DNA from: Blastobasis lacticolella
Taxonomy: Eukaryota > Arthropoda > Insecta > Lepidoptera > Blastobasidae
Length of the DNA stretch: 64,000 nucleotides
Assembly: GCA_905147135.1 (NCBI GenBank)
Contig: LR990067.1
Coordinates: 8,246,001 to 8,310,000, forward strand
Direction of reading: 5' to 3'
Part shown: piece by piece, positions 11,220-20,279 of the stretch
Position numbering within the stretch: position 1 is the first letter of the stretch
Layout of the letters: each line of letters begins with the position of its first letter
Made by a program: the position numbers and the translations under genes
Notes under the pieces: generated by a model
What the model was told of the DNA's origin: nothing
Databases searched by the model: none
The model's input: only the letters and a program-made list of their open reading frames with translations

Positions 11220-11440
11220 TCTTCTAATATATAAAATTCTCGTGTCACAGTTTTCGTTGCCATACTCCTCCGAAACGGCTTGACCGATTTTGATGAAATT
11301 TTTTGTGCTTATCCGGTATCTATGAGAATCGGCCAACATCTATTTTTCATCGCCCTAAATGTTAGGGGTAGTCCACCCCTAAATTTATTTTTTTATTTTT
11401 ATTATTTATATGGCAAAACAACGTTTGCCGGGTCAGCTAG
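11220..11440 (+). mobile_element. Non-autonomous Helitron-like element, copy 1
   Basis: Starts TC after an A (TCTTCTAATATATAAAATTC), ends GGCAAAACAACGTTTGCC (6-bp stem hairpin) then GGGTCAGCTAG, with CTAG at 11437-11440 followed by T. This is the Helitron 3' signature (hairpin about 11 nt before CTRR). 221 bp, no coding capacity. Confidence 0.8.
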
Positions 11441-11835
11441 TCTTTAATATATAAAATTCTCGTGTCACAGTTTTCGTTGCCATACTCCTCTGAAACGGCT
11501 TGACCGATTTTGATGAAATTTTTTGTGCTTATCCGGTATCTATGAGAATCGGCCAACATCTATTTTTCATCCCCCTAAATGTTAGGGGTAGTCCACCCCT
11601 AAATTTTTTATTTTATTTTTTAGACGTAGGTGTAGGGTAGGTGTAGGGTAGGTGTAGGGTAGGTGTAGGGTAGGTGTAGGGTAGGTGTAGGGTAGGTGTA
11701 GGGTAGGTGTAGGGTAGGGTAGGTGTAGGGTAGGTGTAGGGTAGGTGTAGGGTAGGTGTGTAGGGTAGGGGTAGGTGTAGGGTAGGTGTAGGGTAATTAT
11801 TTATATGGCAAAACAACGTTTGCCGGGTCAGCTAG
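11441..11835 (+). mobile_element. Non-autonomous Helitron-like element, copy 2, directly abutting copy 1
   Basis: Starts TCTTTAATATATAAAATTC at the base after copy 1 and ends with the same hairpin and CTAG at 11832-11835, followed by T. Its first 160 bp differ from copy 1 at only two or three positions. It is longer because of a minisatellite at 11626-11795. Confidence 0.8.
11626..11795. repeat. 11-bp minisatellite GTGTAGGGTAG inside Helitron copy 2
   Basis: About 15 near-perfect units, replacing the T-rich segment of copy 1. One irregularity near 11758-11770. Confidence 0.9.
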
Positions 11836-11854
11836 TTATATATATTATTATACT

Positions 11855-12040
11855 AGCTTTAGGCCGCGACTTCGTCCGCGTAAAATTCGGTTATTACGTT
11901 CCGAACACGTAACGTTCCAAGGGTAACCACATAGCCTATGTATTATTCAGTGATTTAAGCTACACCATTGTCAAGTTTCATCAAAATCTGTTAAGTAGTT
12001 TGTGCACGAAGGAATAACAAATATCCATACAAATGTTTGA
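11855..12040 (+). repeat. Dispersed repeat (GCGACTTCGTCCGCG family)
   Basis: CTTTAGGCCGCGACTTCGTC, then CACATAGCCTATGTATTATT and CAAAATCTGTTAAGTAGTTT. Related copies at 39790-39975, 44190-44400 and 47576-47775. Confidence 0.6.
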
Positions 12041-12309
12041 GAGGTTAACCAGCTTGAACCTCCGTTCCGTAGATCAAGAAGAAAATGTCCAGCATTGTTT
12101 TCTGTTGAGTATTTACATGACTGTAATCTCCAAACCCGTCTTTCAAGCGTGAAGATTGTGGTAACAACACTTTACTAATGAGAAGGAGGATCAAGTCAAG
12201 TATTGAACTGTTATGGGCTGTTGGTGTGATTATTATATTGTAAAAGGATACGAGGCCGTATTAATGATAAACAACAATCTTAAAAAATTTGACATTTTGG
12301 GAATTGGAC

Positions 12310-13488
12310 TAGAGATGAAACGGATAGTTGTTTGGCCGGATACCGGATACCGGATATCCGGCCAGCCTCCAAGCCGGATAGCCGGATATCCGGCGGCCGA
12401 ATATTCACAGGTCATAGTCTCTGAACAAGTTTGTGCAAGCTGTAATCGCGGCGTGGGACTTTATACGACTGCATGTGTTTATGTAATTTAAAGTTTTCGT
12501 TTAATGTGAATAATTTTAACGTTGAACTGAACAATTCTTCCGCCCTCATACGGATTTATAGTTTCAAAATACGGTCTTACACATTAGCCCACAGCATCGT
12601 AGAGGATAAACGACATCGTATCAGTATACTACCTCTAAATATAAAGAAATATATATTTTTAATCCAGGATAAATTTTTTCATATCTATAATATCAATATA
12701 TATCTTGATTGACTTTAAATTATTACACTAAGTTCATTATAATACTAAACAGCACTTGTCTAAACTACACACGACAGAAATGCGTATTTATGCTGATCAG
12801 CGGGTGTCACCCTGTTGGGCAAAGTACGTAATGTCCACACTCGTGGAAGTTACAAAGTCACACCTATGCCCGAGAAAATTTAAGAACGCTTAATGCGATG
12901 GTGTGAGCATGTGCTCCGCCGCCCAAAGATCACCTTAGTGCAAGTAGCCCTAAATTTGGCGACGACGACTCGCTGACAAGACACCACCTGGCTGACGGCG
13001 GCCCAACGGGACGTGAAGGACAATATTATTGAAACTGCTACTTCTCAAAATAGAAAGAAACGGAGGAAGCAGACAAGGAGAGCTGACTCCAGCTAATGGA
13101 AAAGGCATAGTGCAAAAAGAAAATAAAAGAAATATAGGGGGATTAGATGCAAATAGAGGAATTGAATTGAATTGAAGAGACCAGAAAACTATTAAACATT
13201 TTTACCAAATGAACGATACGAGTAGAATAGGTGCCGATGCCGACATAATCAATAGTTCTTTGATTAATATTTATGGTTTTTAAATGTTTTGATACGACTT
13301 TTTACTCGACTGCTACAGAAGGGCATATATTTCCGATGAGCAAAATCACTTATATTGGCTTTTCACACATTTTTTACTATCCGGTATCCGGCCGGATATT
13401 AACGCATTATCCGGTATCCGGCCGGATAGTAAATTATGGCCGGATAGGCCGGATACCGGATAGTGGCCGGATATCCGTTACATCTCTA
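12310..13488. mobile_element. Non-autonomous hAT element, 1179 bp
   Basis: Ends are TAGAGATG(A/T)AACGGATA in inverted orientation, flanked by AATTGGAC at 12302-12309 and 13489-13496 (8-bp duplication). Subterminal regions are packed with CCGGATA/TATCCGG motifs, a likely transposase-binding array. No transposase frame. Inserted in the minisatellite of the foldback right arm. Confidence 0.88.
12868..13097 (+). repeat. LINE (RTE-like) coding scrap inside the hAT element
   Basis: Encodes LMRWCEHVLRRPK, AAQRDVKDNIIETA and KKRRKQTRRADSS in broken frames, like an RTE C-terminus. Confidence 0.45.
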
Positions 13489-13675
13489 AATTGGACTTTG
13501 TGGAAATTGGACATTTCGGGAATTGGAAATTTCAGGAATTGGACATTATGGGAATTGGACATTTCGGGAATTGGACATTTTGGGAATTGGACATTTCGGG
13601 AATTGGACATTTCGGGAATTGGACATTTTTAAACCATTGGACATTTTGGGAATTGGACATTCTGAACTTAAACGG

Positions 13676-14205
13676 TGAATACGCTGTCCGGCAAAGAAAT
13701 GGAACGCGTTGCCTGCAAGTGTGTTGCCTGATCATTATAATCTGGACGCCTTCAAAGCTACAGTGAATATGCTGCACGGCTGAGGAATGGAACGCGTTGC
13801 CTGCGAGTGTGTTCCATGATCATTATAATCTGGACGCCTTCAAAGCTCTAGTGAATACGCTGTCCGGCAAAGAAATGGAACGCGTTGCCTGCAAGTGTGT
13901 TGCCTGATCATTATAATCTGGACGCCTTCAAAGCTACAGTGAATATGCTGTACGGCTAAGGAATGGAACGCGTTGCCTGCGAGTGTGTTCCCTGATCATT
14001 ATAATCTGGACGCCTTCAAAGCTCTAGTGAATACGCTGTCCGGCTAAGGAATGGAACGCGTTACCTGCAAGTGTGTTCCCTGATCATTATAATCTGTACG
14101 CCTTCTCAAGGCTAGAGTGAATAGGCTGTTCCTAGACAGGCATGCTCCATCTTCGGCTGCATCGTCACTTACCAACAAGTGAGATGGCGGGTAAACGCAA
14201 TATAA
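13676..14205 (+). repeat. 88-bp LINE-F tandem array, right part, and LINE 3' end
   Basis: GGAACGCG at 13701, 13789, 13877, 13965 and 14053, again 88 bp apart. After the last unit the LINE continues to its normal 3' end (TGTTCCTAGACAGGCATGCT, CGTCACTTACCAACAAGTGA, GATGGCGGG and an A-rich tail). Confidence 0.9.
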
Positions 14206-14424
14206 AAAAAAGAAAAAAAAATAATAGACAAAATAAGAAAAGTTTGTATTTTTGTGGGCGATCTATATTCTAGAAGAAAAGTTTGTAGTTACCTCCGAAT
14301 TCTAAACCATTGGACCGATTTCGAAAATTCTTTTAATAGCAGAAAGTTACAGAATTCCCGAGTGTCATAGGGTACTTTTGATCCTGGAAAAATAAAAAGA
14401 TACCGCGGGTAAGTTTAATATTTG

Positions 14425-14570
14425 CAGAGATCCGGACAGCGGGTAGGCGAACACCACGGAGTACAGAGTTCTCAGTAACGGTCACCCATCCCGTTCCCGA
14501 ACTTTTTTGTTTGCTTAACCTTGGTTATCGGTCTCGCAAACACTTTCACTAGACCAGTGCCAAACGTAAC
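14425..14570 (-). repeat. SINE-5S copy
   Basis: Reverse complement contains GGTTAAGCAAACAAA...GGAACGGGATGGGTGACCG, corresponding to 5S rRNA boxes; head only plus a short flank. Confidence 0.65.
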
Positions 14571-14623
14571 AAATACACAAAATTTAGCGTAACATACACA
14601 TTACACGGTGAATTCCTCACATG

Positions 14624-14712
14624 TATTGTCACTACCATCTCTTTGTGTTAATCTAATGTTAGTATGTATACTACCACCTCTTTGAGGTAATCTAATGTTA
14701 GTATGTATACAA
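14624..14712. repeat. Tandem duplication of about 42 bp
   Basis: CTACCAYCTCTTTG..TAATCTAATGTTAGTATGTATAC occurs twice in a row. Confidence 0.75.
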
Positions 14713-15034
14713 TACACACCAACGCCAGGGACAATACCGAAGATTGAGTCTTGGGACGGTGACTCAATCCGTCATAACTGGCTGTGTGAAAACGGCACAA
14801 TGTGCCGCGTGGTGTGGATATGGGGCAGGGCAGCGGTTCTCAAACTGTGAGGGTGTGTCACACTGTGTTTAGGCAACGCATTCGCGACTCGACGAGTGCG
14901 GGTGTCTATGGACGGCGGTGATCGCGGTGGTACGCTTGTCTGTTTGTCTGCCGTATAACATAAAAAATATCTCGATTAAACTGGCACAGACAGATAGAAA
15001 CACGCATCAAACTCATAACACCGTCGAGTCTGTT

Positions 15035-15170
15035 TTTTTTATATATATTTTTATGTTATACGATAGGCAAACAGGCAAGCGGGCCACCTGATGGAAAGTG
15101 GTCACCACTGCCTATAGACATAAGCAACACCGAGACTTTCGCCAAAGCGTTACCCACCTCTATAACACGT
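15035..15170 (-). repeat. LINE-E 3' end
   Basis: TTTTTATGTTATACGATAGG, then CAAACAGGCAAGCGGGCCAC and CCTGATGGAAAGTGGTCACC. Confidence 0.7.
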
Positions 15171-15480
15171 TACTCTGGCAGCAAAAAGGCAAATATCCCT
15201 CCACTGCCAAAGCCACGGTTCCCCAAATTCCCACCCCATGGAGCTCTGGAAACCTTACTCACCGGCAGAAACACAATCCTATTTAAAAGAGTATTGTTTA
15301 GCTGCGGTATTCTGTAAGGTGGAGGTACTTCCCCAGTCGGGCGGCTCCAATTCGAACGGGATACCCCGCTATGCCCTACCTCTCTTTAAAGAACGCTGCC
15401 AGAGCTCGCGCAGGGATTGCCTTTTGGACGGGCATGGCGAAATCTTATTCATATTTATTGATGATTGGGGCATTATAAAT
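15171..15480. other. Possible further LINE debris
   Basis: Continues from the LINE-E fragment with a GC-richer stretch (CTTCCCCAGTCGGGCGGCTC, CCCCGCTATGCCCTACCTC) that looks like LINE internal sequence; open frames are short. Unproven. Confidence 0.3.
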
Positions 15481-15579
15481 CAAATCTTTTACCTTAAGTT
15501 ACATTAAAATATTTCTTACTTAAACTTATAATAATACATCCTGTTGACTAATAAAATATTGGAAATAAATTAACATAAT

Positions 15580-15775
15580 AGTGGTACGATTCCGGGCCGG
15601 GCAGAAATTGAAATGATGAATTTTAATTTCTGTTACGGGTCTGGGTATGTAAGTATGTATTAAAAAAAAGAAGTATATAAGTAGTTTATCAGTTATCTAG
15701 CACCCATAACACAAGCTTTGCTTACTTTGGGGCAAGATGGCGCTGTGTAAATTTGTCCACGATTATTTATTTTTA
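15580..15775 (+). repeat. SINE-B, head-truncated
   Basis: Starts in box B (GGTACGATTCCGGGCCGG) and runs to GGCGCTGTGTAAATTTGTCC. Confidence 0.75.
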
Positions 15776-16164
15776 TTTTGTCCACTTCATGTAAATAATC
15801 TATTAATAAAGTGACACAATAGTGGTGATATAATAATTGCAATTGCTTTTTACTTTTTATATCACCAAATTGCAAAAATTACGGTAAAATATTTCAATTA
15901 ATATTTGAAAAAAATTGTAAAATAATGACGTCTGCAAAGACTGTGATTAAAATAGATTGAAAACCACTGTCGCAGGTAGAGATTTTGACAACGATAGCTT
16001 CGCGCGGTCACGACACTCCCAGGCACTGTTACACTAAGCCCAGTACAGTAGAACAGTTACCAATACGATCGCTGCATGCCAATTTACCTGAAGATCTTGG
16101 TGGTTTTAACAGATGTAAATGGACTACACTTTCATTATACATATTATCCGGTTTCATTACCATC

Positions 16165-16335
16165 ATTATTATATAAGCCAGAAGACGCTGCTGGGCATAG
16201 GCCTCCCCAGAGATCTCCACGGCGGCCGGTCCCGTGCCTTCCGCATCCAGCTGGTACCTGCGATCTTTACCAGGTCGTCGGTCCACTTTGTGGGAGGCCT
16301 ACCCACGTTGCGTCTTCCGGTACGTGGTCCATTAT
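16165..16335 (-). repeat. LINE-D coding end
   Basis: Minus strand encodes RTGRRNVGRPPTKWTDDLVK, IAGTSWMRKARDRPPWRSLG and then the CCTATGCCCAGCAGCG end. RTE-like C-terminus. Confidence 0.75.
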
Positions 16336-16354
16336 CGGGTTTGTTATACACTAT

Positions 16355-16650
16355 GTATGTGCATTCAATCGTCGCACCGCTCGCCACCGAATTCATCCTC
16401 ACACCTTGGGAGCCAAATTGGTCGCGAACTGTGCGGTTCCTAAGGAACTTTCTACAACGTACACTAAGGTTGTGGAATGGACTACCTGGAGAGGTTTTCC
16501 GTGAAGAGTACAACATGGAGTTCTTCAAGAAAGGGGTGAAAAGGTTTTTACGGGGTCGGCAACGCGTGGGTGATGCCCCTGGTATTGCAACGTCCATAGG
16601 CTGCGGTGATTGATTACCAGCAGGCAGCTTGTTTGTCACCTTAGTGGTAT
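16355..16650 (+). repeat. LINE-G 3' end
   Basis: Plus strand encodes EFILTPWEPNWSRTVRF, then RTLRLWNGLPGEVF and MEFFKKGVKRFLRGRQRVGD, a Jockey/CR1-type C-terminus; 3' tail CACCTTAGTGGTATAAAAAA. A second copy is split at 36820-37268. Confidence 0.75.
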
Positions 16651-16654
16651 AAAA

Positions 16655-17018
16655 AAAGTCGTGGACAAATCCACACAGCGTCTTCTAGCAAACTAAACAA
16701 CGCTTGTACTATGGGACTAAATGGACTATACTTTCATCACACATATTAACGGGTCAGTATGTATGTTGACGACCTGAGTGGTTCAGTGGTCAACATGCCG
16801 GTCTGCCACGCAAGAGGTCCCGGGTTCGATTCCCGGCCGAGCAGAAATTGAAATGATGAATTTTAATTTCTGTTACGGGTCTGTATAAATAAGCATGTAT
16901 TTAAAAGTATATAAGTAGTTTATCAGTTATCTAGCACCCATAACACAAGCTTTGCTTACTTTGGGGCTAGATGGCGCTGTGTGTGAATTTGTCCACGATT
17001 ATTTATTTATGTTTGATG
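16655..17018. repeat. SINE-B scrap (-) and full SINE-B (+)
   Basis: 16655-16720 is a minus-strand SINE-B tail (GTGGACAAATCCACACAGCG). 16768-17018 is a full plus-strand copy from GACGACCTGAGTGGTTCAG to GTGTGAATTTGTCCACG. Confidence 0.8.
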
Positions 17019-17230
17019 GTACGGGCAACTGCGTCGAAATATCGAATTAGAAACAATACCAACCGTAATAACAAACCCGATAAATATGTGACGACCTGAA
17101 TGGTTCATACCGGTATGCCACGCTCCCGGTTTCGATACCCAGCCAGGCAGAAAGTGGAATGATGAAATTTAATTTCTGTTACGGGTTATATGTATAATAA
17201 GTATATATTTCAAATGTAAATAGTGTATTA
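17019..17230 (+). repeat. DNA-element scrap and SINE-B copy
   Basis: 17030-17080 matches one end of the element at 52630-52953 (TGCGTCGAAATATCG, AACAAACCCGATAA). 17089-17230 is SINE-B truncated at its 3' end. Confidence 0.65.
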
Positions 17231-17701
17231 ACTTAGGCAGTTTTTCACTGGGTTTCGTTGCAATAAAAAGGGTTTCAGATTATATCAACAAACCTATACA
17301 ATTCTACCATACGATTGATCCTCATTGGAAATAGTAAGGTACGATTCGAGAATGTGTTTTTTTCATACCACAAAGGTGGCAAACAACCTTACGGCCTGCC
17401 TGATGGTAAGCAGTCACTGCAACCTATATACGTTTGCAATACAGGCGTTTGGCTTAGAAACCACATCGCCACCTTAGCTTCCTAGTCAGCGATGTCTACA
17501 TTTCTCTATAACCAAACCGGTCATACGGTACATGACCTACTATTTCCCCATTGTCTACGGCTAGGAATCTAGGCTCTAAGTTAGGTCTTTAGTGCTTATA
17601 ATGTAATAGCCGAATAGGTTATAGGTTGAGCACGATTCGTCTGTGGAGTTGTGCTGTTGGTGTCTTGGTTTTTGTGGTTATTTATTGAATGTTTCGTTTT
17701 G

Positions 17702-18052
17702 GAGCATCGGTGGTGGAGTGGTTAAGGTATCCGAGTAGTAAACGAGAGGTACCGGGTTCGAATCCCACTGCGGCCATGTACCAATGACTCTTTTCTGAGT
17801 TATGCACATTAGTTGAATGCTAACCGATGGTCTTACGGTGAGGGAAAACATCGTAATGAAACCTGTATATTCAGGCGACTGAATGTGTTACCTAATCCCA
17901 TCTGTTCAGGTTCCCCTCGTATCATGGTCACGGAGGTCAGATGGCAGTCGCTCTACTGTAATAACATTTGCTGATCTGCCAAATCCTGGAAAATGGTCAA
18001 GGCTGGGCCCTCGTGCGCGAGAGCGCAAACGGGACATTACACCAAAGATGAC
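17702..18052 (+). repeat. SINE-A, full length
   Basis: Head GAGCATCGGTGGTGGAGTGG with box B GGTTCGAATCCC, body TGTACCAATGACTCTTTTCT, and end CACCAAAGATGA. The best complete + copy for the family. Confidence 0.85.
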
Positions 18053-19093
18053 CTACGAATGCAAGAAAAAAATAGGTAGGTCTTTTTAATACCACAAAAA
18101 ATAGTAAATCCTATCCTAGATATCCTTATACGTAGGTACCTAAATTAAACTACAAATGCGAAAGTTTGTAACGATTTTCTAGGAAAACGACCAGACAGAT
18201 TTTGATAAAATTTTCCTATAAGGTAAAAAGTGATTTTGTACTGTGCTATATTATGATTTTACTGCCTATAACGAAAAAACGTAATATAAACAATAATACC
18301 ACGGAAACAGTAATTGATCATAGGCAAAGTATTTATTTTAGGGCGTTTCGAAATCTAAAATACCTATCGTATTTGCGAAATCGATCCTGACCGATATCCG
18401 ATACAGTGTTCATTACCAATGTAAATCGATACTTCGAAGCCGACTTAATTTGACCGTGTCATACAAATATTCATACACTAAACCTAATTTAAGGTATTTG
18501 CACTCTGTTTACTTGATTCCAACATCGATTCAAGTATATGACAGAAAAAAGATAATTAACGAATACGAATAATAAAAGTTATTTTACGTTTATTAAATCC
18601 ATTTTAGCTAAAATATATTTTGTCACTTTGTTTCAAATTCAATCATTTCAGTGGCAAATAAAGACAAAACATATTTTAGCTAAAATATATTTCATAAACG
18701 TCATATAACTTATATGAATATGACGGTTAGTCTATTACCACCACGGAGGAAATAACTACTCCTAGACGGTGTCCTAATCAATATTAAGTTACCTATAACA
18801 GAAAATCAGAAAACACTTTAGCTAGACCAACAAACGGAAAAATATACATGAAAATCACTACGATAAACTTCGAAAACAACATAAAACCAGCCTTTATTTT
18901 CCCACACGGTGATATTAACGAAACATTAAACTTTAAATATCGAATTTCATACAGCAACAAGTAACTACAACCAGCCAGCACCACGCACACAACAAAACAA
19001 CACTGGCGCCGAAAACTTCAGTCTTTTTTTCCAACAAACCGGCCAGTGCCCGCTCGCCCGTCCAAATTCAAATATTCGAATGCATTCGAACAG
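18053..19093. other. CPH-1 upstream region with a 39-bp inverted repeat
   Basis: AT-rich and mostly unique. Arms 18586-18624 and 18663-18701 form an inverted repeat with four mismatches, each arm itself containing the palindrome ATTTTAGCTAAAAT. No gene supported. Confidence 0.6.
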
Positions 19094-19240
19094 CTGTCAA
19101 AATTCGGCGCGCTTCCTGCCACCCTTCCCGCCCTTGAGAGCGGCCACTTACTTTTTTCGCGGGGCGGCCGAGTAGCGAGTACAGCGCACGCGCGCCGGCA
19201 AACTATAAAAACGCGCGCAAACGAAATGAGAGCAATCAGT
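19094..19240 (+). promoter_or_regulatory. CPH-1 promoter: upstream box, TATA box and initiator
   Basis: TATAAAA lies at 19204-19210 and a TCAGT initiator at 19236-19240. The TATA T is 34 nt before the initiator A (19238), which would give a 35-nt 5' UTR to the ATG at 19273. Farther up, 19094-19116 (CTGTCAAAA then GCGCGCTTCC) is nearly identical to a segment upstream of CPH-2. The proximal 90 bp is GC-rich. Start site is inferred from motifs, not measured. Confidence 0.75.
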
Positions 19241-19272
19241 AGCTTTCGAGCAGTCTACCACAGAAGTGCACG

Positions 19273-20146
19273 ATGAGATTCTTGGTGGGTTGAATAAATG
19301 AATTAAAAAAAATAATAAGATTCGAAGTTTAAAGTTAAATAGTGACGTGCAAGTGTTACAGTGATTAGTGTTGTGTGCCCATTGGATTGAACGTGGTATT
19401 TTGTGTTTCAGATTGTAGCCGCCGTCCTCGCCTGCGCCAACGCCGCTCCGTCCGGCGTCCTGGCCCCCTACGGTCTCGGCCATGGTCTGGTCGGGCATGG
19501 TGCCCCGTTTGCGGTGGCGCATGCCGCCCCCTTGGCCCTAGCCCACGCCGCTGTGCCGGTAGTGGCTGCCCCCACCATCTCCCCCGGTGACATCCAGGGC
19601 GCTCAGATCGACGCCCATGTTGACGCCAGCGACCACGTCCGCGCCTCTGTCGATGCCGCCCGCGAACAACATGACCAGGTCTCCGAATTGCACGGTCAGG
19701 CCGTGAACGCCGCTGAGGATCACGCCTGGGCTGCCGTCGACGCCGCCAAGACCCAGGAGGCTCAATTGGACGGTGCCGCCGCTGGCGCCGCGCCCATCAT
19801 CGCCAAGCAGCTCGCTTACTCCGCCCCCGCCGTCGGATACGCCGCGCCCGCCGTCGGTTACGCCGCACCCGCCATCGGCTACGCCGGCCACGCCGTCGCC
19901 GGACCCGCTCTCGGCTATGCTGCCCAGGGTTACGCCGCCCAGGGTTATGCCGCCCCCGGTTTGGGCTACGCCGCGCACGGCTACGCCGCTCCCCTCGCCG
20001 CCAGCAAGACCGTCGTCCATCAGTCCCTCAGCCAGTCGCATCCTGCTCCCCTGGTCCACGCCGCCCCCCTCGCGCACGCCTACGCCGCTCCCCTGGCGCA
20101 TGGCTACGCCGCCCCCCTTGCCGGTGGTTACGCGCACGGATGGTAA
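19273..20146 (+). CDS. CPH-1: secreted Ala/Gly/Tyr-rich cuticular protein, 2 exons, 248 aa
   Basis: Structural protein of the insect cuticle, exported by epidermal cells. Coding exons are 19273-19284 (ATG plus three codons, MRFL) and 19412-20146. The 127-bp phase-0 intron starts GTGGGT and ends TTTCAG. I chose this start because MRFL joined to exon 2 gives a complete signal peptide ([15 protein letters not shown], likely cleaved before Ala16); the frame inside exon 2 has no ATG at a sensible place. Residues 16-60 are Ala/His/Gly-rich, 61-125 hold the conserved core ([11 protein letters not shown] at 61-71, Trp110, AQLDGAAA near 121-128), and about 140-248 are repeated GYAAP-like units ending in Trp. 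There is no chitin-binding R&R consensus, so it fits the loosely defined CPH class (similar insect proteins are often labelled cuticle protein 16.5 or 64-like). Exons are strikingly GC-rich against AT-rich flanks. The functional class is family knowledge; expression stage is unknown. Confidence 0.9.
19285..19411 (+). other. CPH-1 intron 1 (127 bp)
   Basis: Phase-0 intron after Leu4, GT...AG, AT-rich and free of recognisable repeats. It is the compact counterpart of the transposon-laden first introns of CPH-2 (2702 bp) and CPH-3 (3876 bp). Confidence 0.85.
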
Positions 20147-20253
20147 AGCAGCTGTGATACATTAGCAATACCAAATTTCTTGTAATACTCAAATCTTCAT
20201 GTTCGGAATGTAAATTATGTAAAAAAAATATGCAATAGACGCGAGGATGTGTG

Positions 20254-20259
20254 AATAAA
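20254..20259 (+). terminator. CPH-1 poly(A) signal
   Basis: AATAAA 108 nt after the TAA stop that ends at 20146; it is the first canonical signal downstream and is followed by a T-rich stretch. Confidence 0.7.
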
Positions 20260-20279
20260 TGTCATAGTAATTTTATACA

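Larger units (their letters stand above)
10784..13675. mobile_element. Foldback transposon, 2892 bp, with nested insertions
   Basis: Begins CCGTTTAAGTTCAGAATGTC and ends with its exact complement; flanked by TGAATA at 10778-10783 and 13676-13681. Arms are 10784-11130 and 12142-13675 (the latter 347 bp once the hAT element and one 8-bp duplication are removed; the left arm is also 347 bp). The outer 200 bp of each arm is a minisatellite of 16-bp units (AATGTCCAATTCCCRA). The inner part of the arms resembles Rep-C. The 1011-bp loop contains two Helitron-like elements. No transposase seen, so non-autonomous; superfamily not assigned. Confidence 0.88.

Noticed and set aside
11626..11795. Telomeric repeat array
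   Set aside because: Units are GTGTAGGGTAG, not the insect TTAGG repeat, and lie inside a Helitron-like element.
17702..17775. A genuine tRNA gene in the SINE-A heads (box A and GGTTCGAATCC)
   Set aside because: The heads do not close an acceptor stem and continue into the common SINE body at every copy.
19538..20137. 199-codon open frame on the minus strand opposite CPH-1 exon 2
   Set aside because: It is a compositional shadow of a GC-rich repetitive exon; the translation is Gly/Val/Asp low complexity with no signal or domain.
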